Shown here: one piece after another, positions 6,113 to 15,200 of the stretch
Position numbering within the stretch: the stretch's first letter is position 1
Layout of the letters: the number at the start of each line of letters is the position of its first letter
Assembly: GCA_964485215.1 (NCBI GenBank)
Contig: CAZAIM010000044.1
Span: 1-18,669, forward strand
Direction of reading: 5' to 3'
DNA length: 18,669 nt
Origin: HGM04593 sp964485215
GTDB lineage: Bacteria > Bacteroidota > Bacteroidia > Bacteroidales > Bacteroidaceae
Notes under the pieces: model-generated
What the model was told of the DNA's origin: nothing
Database searches by the model: none
What the model saw: only the letters and a program-made list of their open reading frames with translations
Program-made: the position numbers and the translations under genes

Positions 6113-8401
6113 TTATGAAATACTGGGCTGCACCTCCTCGGAAGCGAAATACTTGTTGCATCCGCGCAGCAAGTTACGCACCTCGCTGAGAAGCTCGTGG
6201 CTCTCCTGGATAAGATTCAGATAGACAAACTCAACACGAAGGCTTCCCTGGTTGCTGTGCAGACGTGCGGTCTGTTCCTTACGCAACGCGGCAAGCGACC
6301 GTTTCAGTTGTTTTGCACGTTCCGAAACCTCACGCGATGCACTGTAGTCGGCGGAAACAATCATACGGTCTATATCTACCAGCACTGCATATATATCCCT
6401 GCAGTATGGCGAGAACTCCTCGACATAGGACTTGGGCAGCGGAGTAAAGCTATGCTCCATATGCTCCTTCACGGGTTCTACAATTCTTGTCAGCGTATTC
6501 AGCATCTGCTGGCTGCTGTTTGTGCACAAGTGATACCAGGTACTGCGCTCGAATGCCAACTGCTGGTCCATACGCTGCATAGCCCTTGTTTCAACCCTGC
6601 GGTTCTTCTTCAGCAGTGCCTTGCTCTCGACAATCCTGTTCACCGAGCCACGCAACGGACGAAGAGAATCCTTGGCAAAGGTTTCAAAGACAAGCCTGTA
6701 GGTTTCGGCGGAGAAGGCCAGAGACTGGGATATTGTCTCGGCAGAGTGTTTGCGCAACGACTTCCACACCTCATCCTTGTCTTCACTGCAAAGCATAACC
6801 TGCATATCGGCATTCTCCTTCTCGGCCTCGCTCTTCTTTTTATACCTGACGCTGCTGCGATAGAGAAGATATATTACGAGACCTATCATGGCAAACATCG
6901 CCACAAGACCACCGAAATACATTATCGATGCCGCGAATGCCGCAAGCAGGAATGCCGCGCCTGCTGTGATGAACCAGCCGCCGATAACAGAAACTACACC
7001 CGTTACACGGTACACGGCACTCTCCCTGCCCCAGGCACGGTCGGCAAGAGAAGAACCCATACCTACCATAAATGTAACGTATGTTGTGGAGAGGGGAAGC
7101 TTCAAGGAAGTACCCAGAGCGATGAGCAGACCGCCAAGCACAAGATTCACCGATGCACGCACAAGGTCAAAGGCTATATCCTCGCGCTCTTCAAGCGGAG
7201 TGAAACGTTTGTTTATCCATCTCTTGAGGCCGCTCGGCATTCTGCGTGAAATTGCTGTCACCATCTTGGTGGTTACACGAACCAGATTACGGGCAAAGGA
7301 TGATGAGCCGAACATTTCGTTCTCCCCATTCTGCTGGGTCGACAGACTTATCGATGTCTGCAGAACCTTGCGCGCCTTCTTGCTTGTCCACAACGCAACA
7401 ACCATAACCAGACCGGCTCCTACGAGAATGAAGACACTTGTAGAAGCACTGCCCTCGAGTGCTGTCATAGGCATATCCACACTGCCGCCAGGAGCTATAG
7501 CAGCGATGAAAGAGTCCATACCGGCAAGCGTAACGCCAATAAAGTTCACAAGGTCATTTCCGGCGAACGCAAGAGCAAGCGAAAAGGTACCTATGAGAAC
7601 AACCACCTTAAGCACATTCACCTTGCACCAGTGCAGCACCTGCATGAGCAATGTAAAGAAGAACAGACAGGCCAACAGTATCGGCAAGGTATTCTCCTCG
7701 ATGAACAGTTTGGCTTCCTGCGGAACAATCGTAGTACCCTTAAGACCCTTGATTAGCATAAAGTATATTATCGATGTAACGGCAACTCCGGCAAAAATTC
7801 CAATTTTCGAACCGCCGTTCTTCTTGTAGTGGAAAGTGAATATAAGGCGCGAAATCCACTGTACAAGAAGACCGAAGACAAAGGCTATCGCCACCGACAG
7901 GAATATCGAGATAATCATAACGAGTGCCTTGTTTGTGTTGAGCATACCGAACACATCGAGTTCCACTTCACTTGTCGCAACCTTGATGACAGCAACGATG
8001 AAGGCTGCACCAAGCAACTCAAACACCATGGAAACAGTTGTGGAAGTGGGCAGTCCCAGCGAATTGAACAGGTCGAGCAGGAAGACATCGCTCACCATCA
8101 CAGCCAGGAATATGACCATAACCTCATTGAAGGCAAACTCGCCCGGATTAAATATTCCGTTACGGGCAACCTCCATCATACCGTTACTGAACGCTGCACC
8201 CACAAAAACACCCAGGGCAGCCACAATCATAACGTGCTTCAGCTTGGCAGCCTTGCTGCCTACTGCCGAACCCAAGAAGTTTACAGCATCGTTGCTCACA
8301 CCAACCCAAAGGTCTATTATGGCAAGCACGAAGAGAAACACTACAATGAGCAGATATGCAATCTGCGTACCGCTCATATCCATCAGAAAGGAAAAATCCA
8401 T
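6113..8401 (-). CDS. PiT-family inorganic phosphate transporter with C-terminal PhoU-like domain (copy 2)
   Basis: This 762-residue paralogue of the adjacent transporter is predicted to be an inner-membrane phosphate symporter. The signature VGVSNDAVNFL is at residues 34-44 (N37, D38, N41), followed by GSKAAKLKH. A second membrane half spans about 395-515, and a helical PhoU/DUF47-like tail follows, ending with the shared motif NLIQESHELLSEVRNLLRG. The start at 8401 (MDFSFLMDMSG) is preceded by a pure A/T leader typical of Bacteroidetes starts and matches the start of copy 1. The ATG at 8470 would run back into the upstream repeat motif and is unlikely. The loop between the two membrane halves, the early periplasmic loop and the tail have diverged from copy 1, while about 73 central residues are encoded by nearly identical DNA. 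It has its own terminator and a shorter Pho-box-like repeat upstream. Confidence 0.93.
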   Translation of the reverse strand: MDFSFLMDMSGTQIAYLLIVVFLFVLAIIDLWVGVSNDAVNFLGSAVGSKAAKLKHVMIVAALGVFVGAAFSNGMMEVARNGIFNPGEFAFNEVMVIFLAVMVSDVFLLDLFNSLGLPTSTTVSMVFELLGAAFIVAVIKVATSEVELDVFGMLNTNKALVMIISIFLSVAIAFVFGLLVQWISRLIFTFHYKKNGGSKIGIFAGVAVTSIIYFMLIKGLKGTTIVPQEAKLFIEENTLPILLACLFFFTLLMQVLHWCKVNVLKVVVLIGTFSLALAFAGNDLVNFIGVTLAGMDSFIAAIAPGGSVDMPMTALEGSASTSVFILVGAGLVMVVALWTSKKARKVLQTSISLSTQQNGENEMFGSSSFARNLVRVTTKMVTAISRRMPSGLKRWINKRFTPLEEREDIAFDLVRASVNLVLGGLLIALGTSLKLPLSTTYVTFMVGMGSSLADRAWGRESAVYRVTGVVSVIGGWFITAGAAFLLAAFAASIMYFGGLVAMFAMIGLVIYLLYRSSVRYKKKSEAEKENADMQVMLCSEDKDEVWKSLRKHSAETISQSLAFSAETYRLVFETFAKDSLRPLRGSVNRIVESKALLKKNRRVETRAMQRMDQQLAFERSTWYHLCTNSSQQMLNTLTRIVEPVKEHMEHSFTPLPKSYVEEFSPYCRDIYAVLVDIDRMIVSADYSASREVSERAKQLKRSLAALRKEQTARLHSNQGSLRVEFVYLNLIQESHELLSEVRNLLRGCNKYFASEEVQPSIS

Positions 8402-8450
8402 AAAAATAAAAAATAAAAAGTTTTCTACAGTGCAAAGATTGCCAATACCG

Positions 8451-8483
8451 ATTACTCCTTGGTTACACAAATGTTACCATTAT
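8451..8483 (-). promoter_or_regulatory. Pho-box-like 11-bp direct repeats upstream of the second PiT gene
   Basis: Three units in 11-bp register begin at 8451 (ATTACT), 8462 (GTTACA) and 8473 (GTTACC). The two right-hand units share GTTAC exactly, and 8462 also has the AA at bases 8-9 seen in the array in front of the first PiT gene. The block lies 50-82 bp upstream of the transporter start, immediately beyond the terminator of the porin gene. The shared motif, strand and spacing in front of both paralogues support a common regulator. The copy here is shorter and more degenerate. Confidence 0.55.
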
Positions 8484-8488
8484 ATTGC

Positions 8489-8529
8489 AAAAAAAATGAT
8501 GGCGGATGAGATTTCTCTCACCAGCCATC
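8489..8529 (-). terminator. Intrinsic terminator of the DcaP-like porin gene
   Basis: On the minus strand GATGGC (8529-8524) pairs with GCCATC (8503-8498), and an inner stem TGAGA/TCTCA closes on a GAAA loop. An 8-base T-run follows (8496-8489). It lies 37 bp after the porin stop codon and insulates the phosphate transporter downstream. Confidence 0.88.
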
Positions 8530-8565
8530 GCAGAGGCAATGCAGCCCCATTGGTAAATATATTCA

Positions 8566-9849
8566 TTAGAAATCGTACCTGGCCGAAAGATTGATTCTGT
8601 TGGCATTGAAGGTCTTCTCATCAAAATCCAAACGCCAGCCGTGCAGATATTCCACACCAATCTGCATATTGTCACTTATGTTATAAAATAGGTTTGCAGC
8701 AAGATACTGCCCCTTGCGATACCCCGAAGGATGTATGTCGCCATAGCCCTTGCGCGAATGGAGCACAGTCTGGCTATATGTAGCCGAAGCAAAGAGCCTG
8801 TCGGTAAAGTTATAGAGAAGGCTGGCATACCAGGCCTCACTCTGCAGCATCATGGCCTTGCCGGGCGATTCCGGGTCGGGGACCACATCGACACCCACAT
8901 TGGATATGTTGTTGACAAGCGAACCGATACCTTCGCCCACGGTGAACTGACCCATTATCTTCAGTTTGTATATCGTGGCAAGTATACTTGCCTGTGCGCC
9001 CCAGCCTACCTTGTCGCTGCTCTTGTCCGTAATTCTGTCGTTATATGATATGTCGCGCATTATTGCACCGAAGCGTATGTGGTTGTCGGGCCTGTTGCCA
9101 AGATTGTACTGCACAAACAAAGGTACATTAGGAACGCGTTGTGCACCTATCGATATATTCTCGTTCTCACTTCCCTTCACATCGGGAGCCTCTACACCAA
9201 TTCCCATAGAAAGGCCAAAGTCAAAGCCATACTTGAACATTGCCTGAGTTGAACGGTAGAAAGTCATACCGCAAGGGCCTCCATAGTCAATGGTAACAGG
9301 CACAGCCGAAATGTCCATAAAAGAGCCGACCGTGTAACCGATTGTGAAATACCTTGTACTCATATAAGCATTCTGCAGCTGAAGCCCGAGACCGCTGCCG
9401 CGCCAGTTGGCCGAAGTGAAGACAACGAAATCGCCCAAAAAGCGGCTGCTACCCACAAGTTTCATAAAAAGGGTAGAATTTGTCATGTCCATCCTATACT
9501 GGCTCGATGGCGCGCCGGCACGCTGAATGGCAGAGGGAAGAAAATCAACATTGTCGACAGCCTTGTCAAAATCGTACTCTATCTTCGTCTGCAGATAACC
9601 GCCAAGGCCAAGCCCCCATTTGCCTTTCTGGTCGACAAGAATAAAACGTGGGGCACGCGGGTCGTGGTGATAGGCACTCTGCGAGTTCTGGAAAATCTCC
9701 ACCACATCGGGGGCCTCATTAACCGTTTCACTGATGTAAATTACAGGAGCCACCTCGCTTTTCGTATCCACCCAACGCTGGGCAGCCGTCTCCACTGTTG
9801 CCGACAGTAAAGTTGCCGACAATAACAAACTTTTTAAAATTCTGTCCAT
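8566..9849 (-). CDS. DcaP-like outer-membrane porin
   Basis: This 427-residue protein is predicted to form an outer-membrane beta-barrel pore. It starts with a signal peptide (MDRILKSLLLSATLLSATVETAAQ region, cleavage near residue 23). A short periplasmic segment follows, then many alternating aromatic/hydrophobic strands, ending in the barrel-type terminus LSARYDF. Segments such as FTIGYTVGSFMDISAVP, TIDYGGPCG and the arginine-containing strands resemble the DcaP-like trimeric porin family, known for uptake of small anionic solutes. A phosphate-selective porin role would suit the neighbouring transporters, but the sequence does not prove it. It has its own terminator and is transcribed divergently from an AraC-type regulator 139 bp away, a common arrangement for local control. 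No clear -33/-7 promoter was found in the shared intergenic region. Confidence 0.8.
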   Translation of the reverse strand: MDRILKSLLLSATLLSATVETAAQRWVDTKSEVAPVIYISETVNEAPDVVEIFQNSQSAYHHDPRAPRFILVDQKGKWGLGLGGYLQTKIEYDFDKAVDNVDFLPSAIQRAGAPSSQYRMDMTNSTLFMKLVGSSRFLGDFVVFTSANWRGSGLGLQLQNAYMSTRYFTIGYTVGSFMDISAVPVTIDYGGPCGMTFYRSTQAMFKYGFDFGLSMGIGVEAPDVKGSENENISIGAQRVPNVPLFVQYNLGNRPDNHIRFGAIMRDISYNDRITDKSSDKVGWGAQASILATIYKLKIMGQFTVGEGIGSLVNNISNVGVDVVPDPESPGKAMMLQSEAWYASLLYNFTDRLFASATYSQTVLHSRKGYGDIHPSGYRKGQYLAANLFYNISDNMQIGVEYLHGWRLDFDEKTFNANRINLSARYDF

Positions 9850-9988
9850 AATTTATTACTTTTATGTATGAATGCAGAAAATAGAACAGATTCAATACAT
9901 TTTTGTTCATAATTCAAGAAGCTGTATCTCTTTTTTCATTTCCTTTGTAAAATGAAATGCCAAGGTTCGTTGAGCCCGAACATATACT

Positions 9989-10909
9989 ATGGATACTATG
10001 AAAAACACTATTGACACAAAAAAGGAGGCTGAAAAATTCAAGTACCTGCAGACATCGCCACGCGACAAGCTATGGGGGCTTGCCGTGACAACTGCGGGAT
10101 TCCAGCACATAAAGCCGGGAGAGAGTTACTCGCTGTCGGTACACCCCGACGGATATATGTTCCCCGAAAACAAACGCCGTACCCTCAACGAATACCAGCT
10201 CGTATACATTACCCGAGGCACTGGATATTTCGAAAGCTTTTCTTGCCCGAGGACAAAGATTGAAGCAGGAATGATGTTTATGCTTTTCCCCGGAGAATGG
10301 CACACATTCTCGCCCAACCCCGAGACTGGATGGGACGACCATTGGATTGGCTTCAACGGCAGTTTCATGGATGAGAAAATCAGTACGGGCTTCTTCACGT
10401 TCAGGAATTGCGTATTCAAGATAGGGGTCGACGAGCGAATAATAGACACGTACCACGAAGTTCTTGACATCGTCTCAGAAGAAAAGAAGGGTATGCAGCA
10501 GATGGCGGCCAGCCTCACCATTTCACTCCTTGGGCGGCTCTATTACGAAGAACTCAACCACTCCTTGAGCAACAGCTACATAATGCGCATAATAAATCAG
10601 GCCAAGGTCATTATGAAAGAGGACATGACAGGAAGCATGTCACTCGAGGAGATTGCAGCATCACTCAACATAAGCTATTCGCTGTTCCGACGCGAGTTCA
10701 AGAGCAAATGCGGAATATCCCCGGGGCAATACAGGCTGGAACTGAAACTTGCCAAGGCCAAGGAACTGCTGTACTCTACCAACCTGAGCATAGCAGAAAT
10801 AGCCAACAGGCTGCATTTCGAATGTCTTGGGCAATTCTCGGCATTCTTCAAGAAAAAGACAGGCATACCGCCGTTGGAATTCCGCAAAAAGGGTACAAAA
10901 AATAGCTAA
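9989..10909 (+). CDS. AraC-family transcriptional regulator
   Basis: This 306-residue cytoplasmic DNA-binding regulator has two parts. The N-terminal half (about 50-150) is a cupin-like ligand-sensing domain, with GTGYFESF, the turn MLFPGEWHTFSPNPETGWDDHW and a following GFNG. The C-terminal ~100 residues carry two helix-turn-helix motifs: MSLEEIAASLNISYSLFRREFKSKCGISPGQY and, after the linker helix, LSIAEIANRLHFECLGQFSAFFKKKTGIPPLEFR, the usual AraC signature. The first ATG (9989) is used; a second in-frame ATG follows 9 bases later. It is divergent from the DcaP-like porin, so the porin is the most likely local target, with autoregulation possible. The effector is unknown. AraC proteins with this sensor fold commonly respond to sugars or related small molecules. 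Confidence 0.93.
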   Translation: MDTMKNTIDTKKEAEKFKYLQTSPRDKLWGLAVTTAGFQHIKPGESYSLSVHPDGYMFPENKRRTLNEYQLVYITRGTGYFESFSCPRTKIEAGMMFMLFPGEWHTFSPNPETGWDDHWIGFNGSFMDEKISTGFFTFRNCVFKIGVDERIIDTYHEVLDIVSEEKKGMQQMAASLTISLLGRLYYEELNHSLSNSYIMRIINQAKVIMKEDMTGSMSLEEIAASLNISYSLFRREFKSKCGISPGQYRLELKLAKAKELLYSTNLSIAEIANRLHFECLGQFSAFFKKKTGIPPLEFRKKGTKNS

Positions 10910-10933
10910 TTTGAGTTAACTCCTGCTAATTGG

Positions 10934-10965
10934 TTTGTTTTATATGCCGGAAGCATCTACCTTTG
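10934..10965 (+). promoter_or_regulatory. Bacteroidetes-type promoter of the SIMPL-domain gene
   Basis: TTTG at 10934-10937 is followed after 20 bases by TACCTTTG at 10958-10965, an exact match to the primary sigma factor consensus of Bacteroidetes (TTTG, 19-21 bases, TAnnTTTG). Transcription would start near 10970, giving a leader of roughly 27 nt before the ATG at 10997. Confidence 0.8.
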
Positions 10966-10996
10966 GCAATCATAGACAATTAAAAGACATCGAAGT

Positions 10997-11731
10997 ATGA
11001 GAAGGAATCTTTTTATAACAACTGCAATGGCTGTTGCCATGCTGTTTGCCGCATTGCAAGAGAGCGTGGCTCAGAATATCGCGCAACCCTATATTGACAT
11101 GAATACCACTGTTGAGCGCGAGGTCACTCCCGACGAACTGTATATAAAAATAACCATAAGCGAAAGCGACTACAAGGGCAAGAAGAGTCTCGAGGAGATG
11201 CAGGAGGCTATGCTCGGCGCACTCAAGGCAAACCGCATAGACATTCCGGAGAGCCTGACACTCAACTACATGGGCAGCGAAGTAGGCTACAAGACGTTCT
11301 CAAAGAAGATAATACCGAAAACCGAGGCGACATATATGCTAAAGCTACATGATGCCGTCACTATGCAACAGGTTATTGCCTCACTCGAGGAGAGGCAGAT
11401 TTCAAACATTGAGCTTGCCAAGGTAAAGTTCACAAAAGAAAGGGAACTGAAGAAGGAGATGGGCATTGAGGCTATGCAACAGGCGAAAGCAGAAGCAGAA
11501 GCTCTTGCCGGAGCCATCGGGCAACGGACAGGCAAGGCCTTGAGCATCAATTCCTGGATGAACGGCGGCGAAGTGCAACCACGGCTTTACAAGTCACGCG
11601 CAAACTATTCAGTCGAAGAGGATGCCGCCGTTGAGAGCAGTTCTGCCATGCCTATTTTTGATATTGGCAAGATAACATACAGGTTTAACGTCAACGTACG
11701 CTTCGAACTGAAAGAAGACGCAACGAACTGA
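10997..11731 (+). CDS. SIMPL-domain (DUF541) periplasmic protein
   Basis: This 244-residue exported protein has a signal peptide (about residues 1-25, ending ESVAQ). A SIMPL/DUF541 domain covers most of the rest, with the typical opening in which a conserved strand VEREVTPDELYIKITISE precedes a helix of paired charged residues. A C-terminal strand, ITYRFNVNVRFEL, follows. No lipobox cysteine is present, so it is probably soluble in the periplasm. Family members in other bacteria are linked to oxidative stress protection and, in mammals, to a kinase-associated protein, but no enzymatic activity is established. A very good promoter lies upstream and a strong terminator follows the stop, so it is probably transcribed alone. 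DoxX begins only 60 bp further on. Confidence 0.88.
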   Translation: MRRNLFITTAMAVAMLFAALQESVAQNIAQPYIDMNTTVEREVTPDELYIKITISESDYKGKKSLEEMQEAMLGALKANRIDIPESLTLNYMGSEVGYKTFSKKIIPKTEATYMLKLHDAVTMQQVIASLEERQISNIELAKVKFTKERELKKEMGIEAMQQAKAEAEALAGAIGQRTGKALSINSWMNGGEVQPRLYKSRANYSVEEDAAVESSSAMPIFDIGKITYRFNVNVRFELKEDATN

Positions 11732-11751
11732 GAAGCTGTGAACAACAGAAG

Positions 11752-11791
11752 CGGGTGCAGTGTTTGAAAGGAAACATTACACCCGTTTTTT
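11752..11791 (+). terminator. Strong terminator hairpin touching the doxX-like start codon
   Basis: CGGGTG (11752-11757, one base offset possible) pairs with CACCCG (11780-11785). Inside, AGTGTTT pairs with AAACATT around a GAAAGG loop with one G-U pair. Six T bases follow (11786-11791), and the next base is the A of the ATG of the DoxX-family gene. It would terminate the SIMPL transcript, or act as an attenuator in the leader of the following gene. Confidence 0.85.
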
Positions 11792-12220
11792 ATGAACCGA
11801 TTTCTAAAATTCATCTTCCCGGCGATACCGCAGGATACTCCGGCATCGCTTCTGATTCTTGTTGCACGTATAGCATTCGGAACAATGTTCTTCAGCCACG
11901 GAATGGCCAAAATGATTGCATTCGATTACCTGGAGGCAACATTCCCCGACCCTCTTGGCATAGGAACAACCATCTCTCTTTCGCTTGCAATTTTTGCCGA
12001 ACTGTTCTGCTCGATTGGTGTCATAGTGGGAGCATTGTACCGCCTGTGCCTCATGCCTATGATTTTCACAATGATTATAGCATTCTTTGTGATACACAGC
12101 AACGACACATTCGCTGTCAGGGAGACTGCGCTCATGTACCTTATAACATTCACACTTATGTTCATTGCCGGACCGGGTCGCTATTCAACCGATGCAATGA
12201 TACGCCGTGCAATAGAATAG
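11792..12220 (+). CDS. DoxX-family integral membrane protein
   Basis: This 142-residue inner-membrane protein has four predicted transmembrane helices (about 18-35, 58-80, 83-102 and 112-130). It carries the family pattern ARIAFGTMFFSHGMAK near the N terminus and ALYRLCLMPM before the third helix. Its length is typical of the DoxX family, which is named for a subunit of an archaeal thiosulfate:quinone oxidoreductase. Most bacterial members have no defined role, though some take part in oxidative stress handling. The start is set by the family alignment and directly follows the T-run of the preceding hairpin, leaving no room for a Shine-Dalgarno site outside the structure. A possible own promoter (GTTG then TATTTTTG with a 19-base spacer, 11630-11660) lies inside the SIMPL gene. 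The gene converges on the sialidase gene and shares a hairpin with it. Confidence 0.88.
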   Translation: MNRFLKFIFPAIPQDTPASLLILVARIAFGTMFFSHGMAKMIAFDYLEATFPDPLGIGTTISLSLAIFAELFCSIGVIVGALYRLCLMPMIFTMIIAFFVIHSNDTFAVRETALMYLITFTLMFIAGPGRYSTDAMIRRAIE

Positions 12221-12231
12221 ACATGTAACAA

Positions 12232-12260
12232 CAGGAGGGCGACTAAAAGTCACCCTCCTG
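12232..12260. terminator. Shared hairpin between convergent doxX-like and sialidase genes
   Basis: CAGGAGGG (12232-12239) pairs with CCCTCCTG (12253-12260), and an inner GACT/AGTC extends the stem after one mismatch, around an AAA-type loop. It lies 12 bp after the DoxX stop and 21 bp beyond the sialidase stop. T-runs are weak on both sides (GTATTTG on plus, TTGTTAC on minus), so it is probably a bidirectional, modest terminator. Confidence 0.7.
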
Positions 12261-12280
12261 GTATTTGATATTATAAAGAT

Positions 12281-15200
12281 TTACTTCACAAGAACCTTCT
12301 CGCCCTTAGAGGTAACATAAATTCCGCGTACAGGTTTCTCTACACGGTTACCCTTGAGGTCGTAGAACTTGACTTTACCCTCCTCGGTTGAAATTGCATC
12401 TATAGATGTTGCTTCACCCTTCTGCAAAGCAATAGATGCAGCTTCGCTATCTGCAGTGTAGTATGCAGTGTTTGCAGTGATGTTGCCCGATGTTGCAGTG
12501 CGCTTCTCAAAGACACCATTGTTGAGCTTGTAGATGTTTGAGCCGCTCACGCTCCGGCTCTTTAGAACACCACCTAAGCGGTTCTCGGCAACTGCCTCAA
12601 CAGCCTCGCCGCCTACACCGATGGTGTATGTACCGTTCTCGGCTGCAAGAATCACCGGAACGCCAGCTGCAACAACACCGCTGCCGTACTCTGTCAATGG
12701 AGCAACAACAGTACCGTCAACCTCAACTGCTGCACCTGCGGTGTAAGCGATTACACCCTCAGGAACAGTCATTGCAAACGGCATGCACACCGCAGCAAAC
12801 TCGTTTATTGACAATTCAAATTCATCAACCGGCTCGATGTACCAGAGTGAGGCATCTGCATTGTTGGTCCAAGGCACAAGGCGTACGTTGTCACCTGCAA
12901 GGTGAAGACCTGTATAGCTGCCTGTGTTGTTTTGACAGATAATTGAGCTCTTACCGTCTGCTGTGCTGCTTATCTTCCATTTTCCGGCAGCTGTCTCATC
13001 TGTTGTAACAACAGGCTGAGTCTCTGTAGCACCGAGAGGTCCAAGATAGTACTGGAAGTTGCCGTTGTACAGGTAGAATTCCTTCTCTGCTCCTGTTGAA
13101 ACAAATGTGAACAGCTGGTTTGCATTGTTTACATTTGATACAGCAGCAGATACACGGCTTGCTTCAGGGTTGAGGTATAGTGTGGCACTGCTGCGTTCCT
13201 TGTTGCGGATGCGGTACCACTTGCCTGCCTCAACCTCCAGTTTAGGAAGGTTTGCAATAGCTGCATTGATAGCCTCGTAAGCCTCGTATGAAGGTGCTGC
13301 CTTGTATGCCTCAATCAGTTCTCCGACTGCATCAATTGAGTTCTTGTCGGCAGAACCTACGTATGCAGGAGCATCTGCGTCGAATGCGTCGAGCTTGGAG
13401 TCAAGGCCTGCTGCAACAATTGCTGTCCTGTCAACATCTGCGTCATAAACGTATGCGCTGTCAGTAATGTATTCGATGCTATAGTTCTTGTAAACGATGG
13501 TATAACCGCCACCACTTGTGCCGTAGGTGTCTTCTTCATAAAGGAAACCGATGTTGTTGTCCTGCTGCAGACACATTGTTGAATATGCACCGGAAAGGTA
13601 GCTCGACTGATGACGGCCGTCCCAGTCGGCTGCAATGGCCTCAGGTGATACAAAGTCGGCAAGCGTCTCCAACTCCTTATAATATATACCTACATTGGCA
13701 CGGCCTGAACCGAATGGAACCGACTGCAATGCAAGATATACCTTCTTGTCATCGGCTGTGCGCTTTGCAGGCACAAAGAGAATCTCTCCGTTCGTAGAGT
13801 TGCTTACAGCAATTGTGCCGCTGTTCGATGAGTTGGAGTATGTTGCAGCACCCCAAGAACCCTCGGCATTCTTGCTGTCGGTATATGAGAAGATGTTATA
13901 GATGCGTCCGCCTGTTGTACGTGAGCTGATGATTACAGAACCGTCGGGAAGCTCCTCAGCCTTAGGCTCATCGCCACCGCTTGGGATTGGTGAAACTTCG
14001 CCACCGCCCAGTACGGTCCAGCTTTCACCGAAGTTGTCGCTGTAGAGCACGAAGTTCACATGTGTGCTGTTCACGTTCTTTACAAGAACGGCGCAGTAGA
14101 TGCGGTAGTAATCGCCTACCTTGATGTACTGGCTCTGGGAAATTTTTCCTGAACCAACGAACATGGCACGTACCGGACCATGCTGTGTGTTGTCGAACTG
14201 TGCATATATGTGTTCTGCACGGTCAACAGGAGTGCTCCAGGTCTCGCCGTTGTCCTCGCTGTAGAAGTGCGCGATACCCTGGTGGTTGTTGCGCTGTCCG
14301 TTAGGGAACGATACATTGCCCGAACAGCTTATTACAAGAACCTTGTCGCTCTCACGGTCGGCAACGATTGCCGGGTCACCGAAACCTACATACATATCAT
14401 TGTTTGAAGCATCGATGCCGGCAGCACCCTTGCCCTGAATGATATCAAAAATATCGCCCCATGTCTCACCGTTGTCCTTGCTTATGCGTGCGCGGAGGTC
14501 TATTCGTCCATTTGTCGCCATACCGATATCGGCACGGCTGTGACGGTAGTCGGCTACAGCGATGATGTTGCCGTTCTTTGCTGTTGCTATGGCCGGGATA
14601 CGGTAAGGAATATCCGAAGTGGTAAGCGTTGGGAATACGTCGAAAGCAGGCTCCGGAGTGCGGATGTCAAGCTTCATGTAAACAATAAAGTTCGAGAATG
14701 TAATACCCTTGTTGGCACCTGTCTGGCTGAATGACACCATTCGTGCAGGCTCGGCAACCTCAATATCCAGGTGCTGTGCTGTAGCCGAAGATGTGTAGCT
14801 CTTGCCTTCGACGTTGAGTGTCAAGGCATAACTGTTGTCATTATTTGTGTTGACATAGTCGAAACTGTAGCCGGCAACAACAAGGCCTTCGGGAGCTGTA
14901 AGAGTGTAAGTACATGTACCGGACTGGCCTGAGTATCCGGCAATGTAATCACCCGATGCCTGCATGTTGTTGGCATTAGCAGAAAGTGAGAAACCGCTGA
15001 GTTCGCTGCTCTCCCACTTTGAGTGCCATGTACCGTTGGTGTTGCTTGCGGTGAACGAACCGGCAGAAGCAAGTATCTCTACCGAAGCCTCTGCTGCAGT
15101 GAATACGATTGTTGAACCTGCGTCAGCACCCTCGGCCCAGAAAGCGAGCTTGCCTATGCCGCCGAAATTATTGACAGCGTAGCTTGTGCCGTGAATCTTC

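Noticed and set aside
6888..8594. Long plus-strand frames (313 and 252 codons) over the second PiT gene, and similar ones over the first
   Set aside because: They mirror the transporter genes in antisense, appear in the same places in both paralogues and have no domain resemblance. They are shadows of codon bias.
11755..12228. A 157-codon plus-strand frame over the DoxX gene
   Set aside because: The other frame gives a clear four-helix DoxX protein. This one begins inside the terminator hairpin and is Cys/His-rich without a family match.
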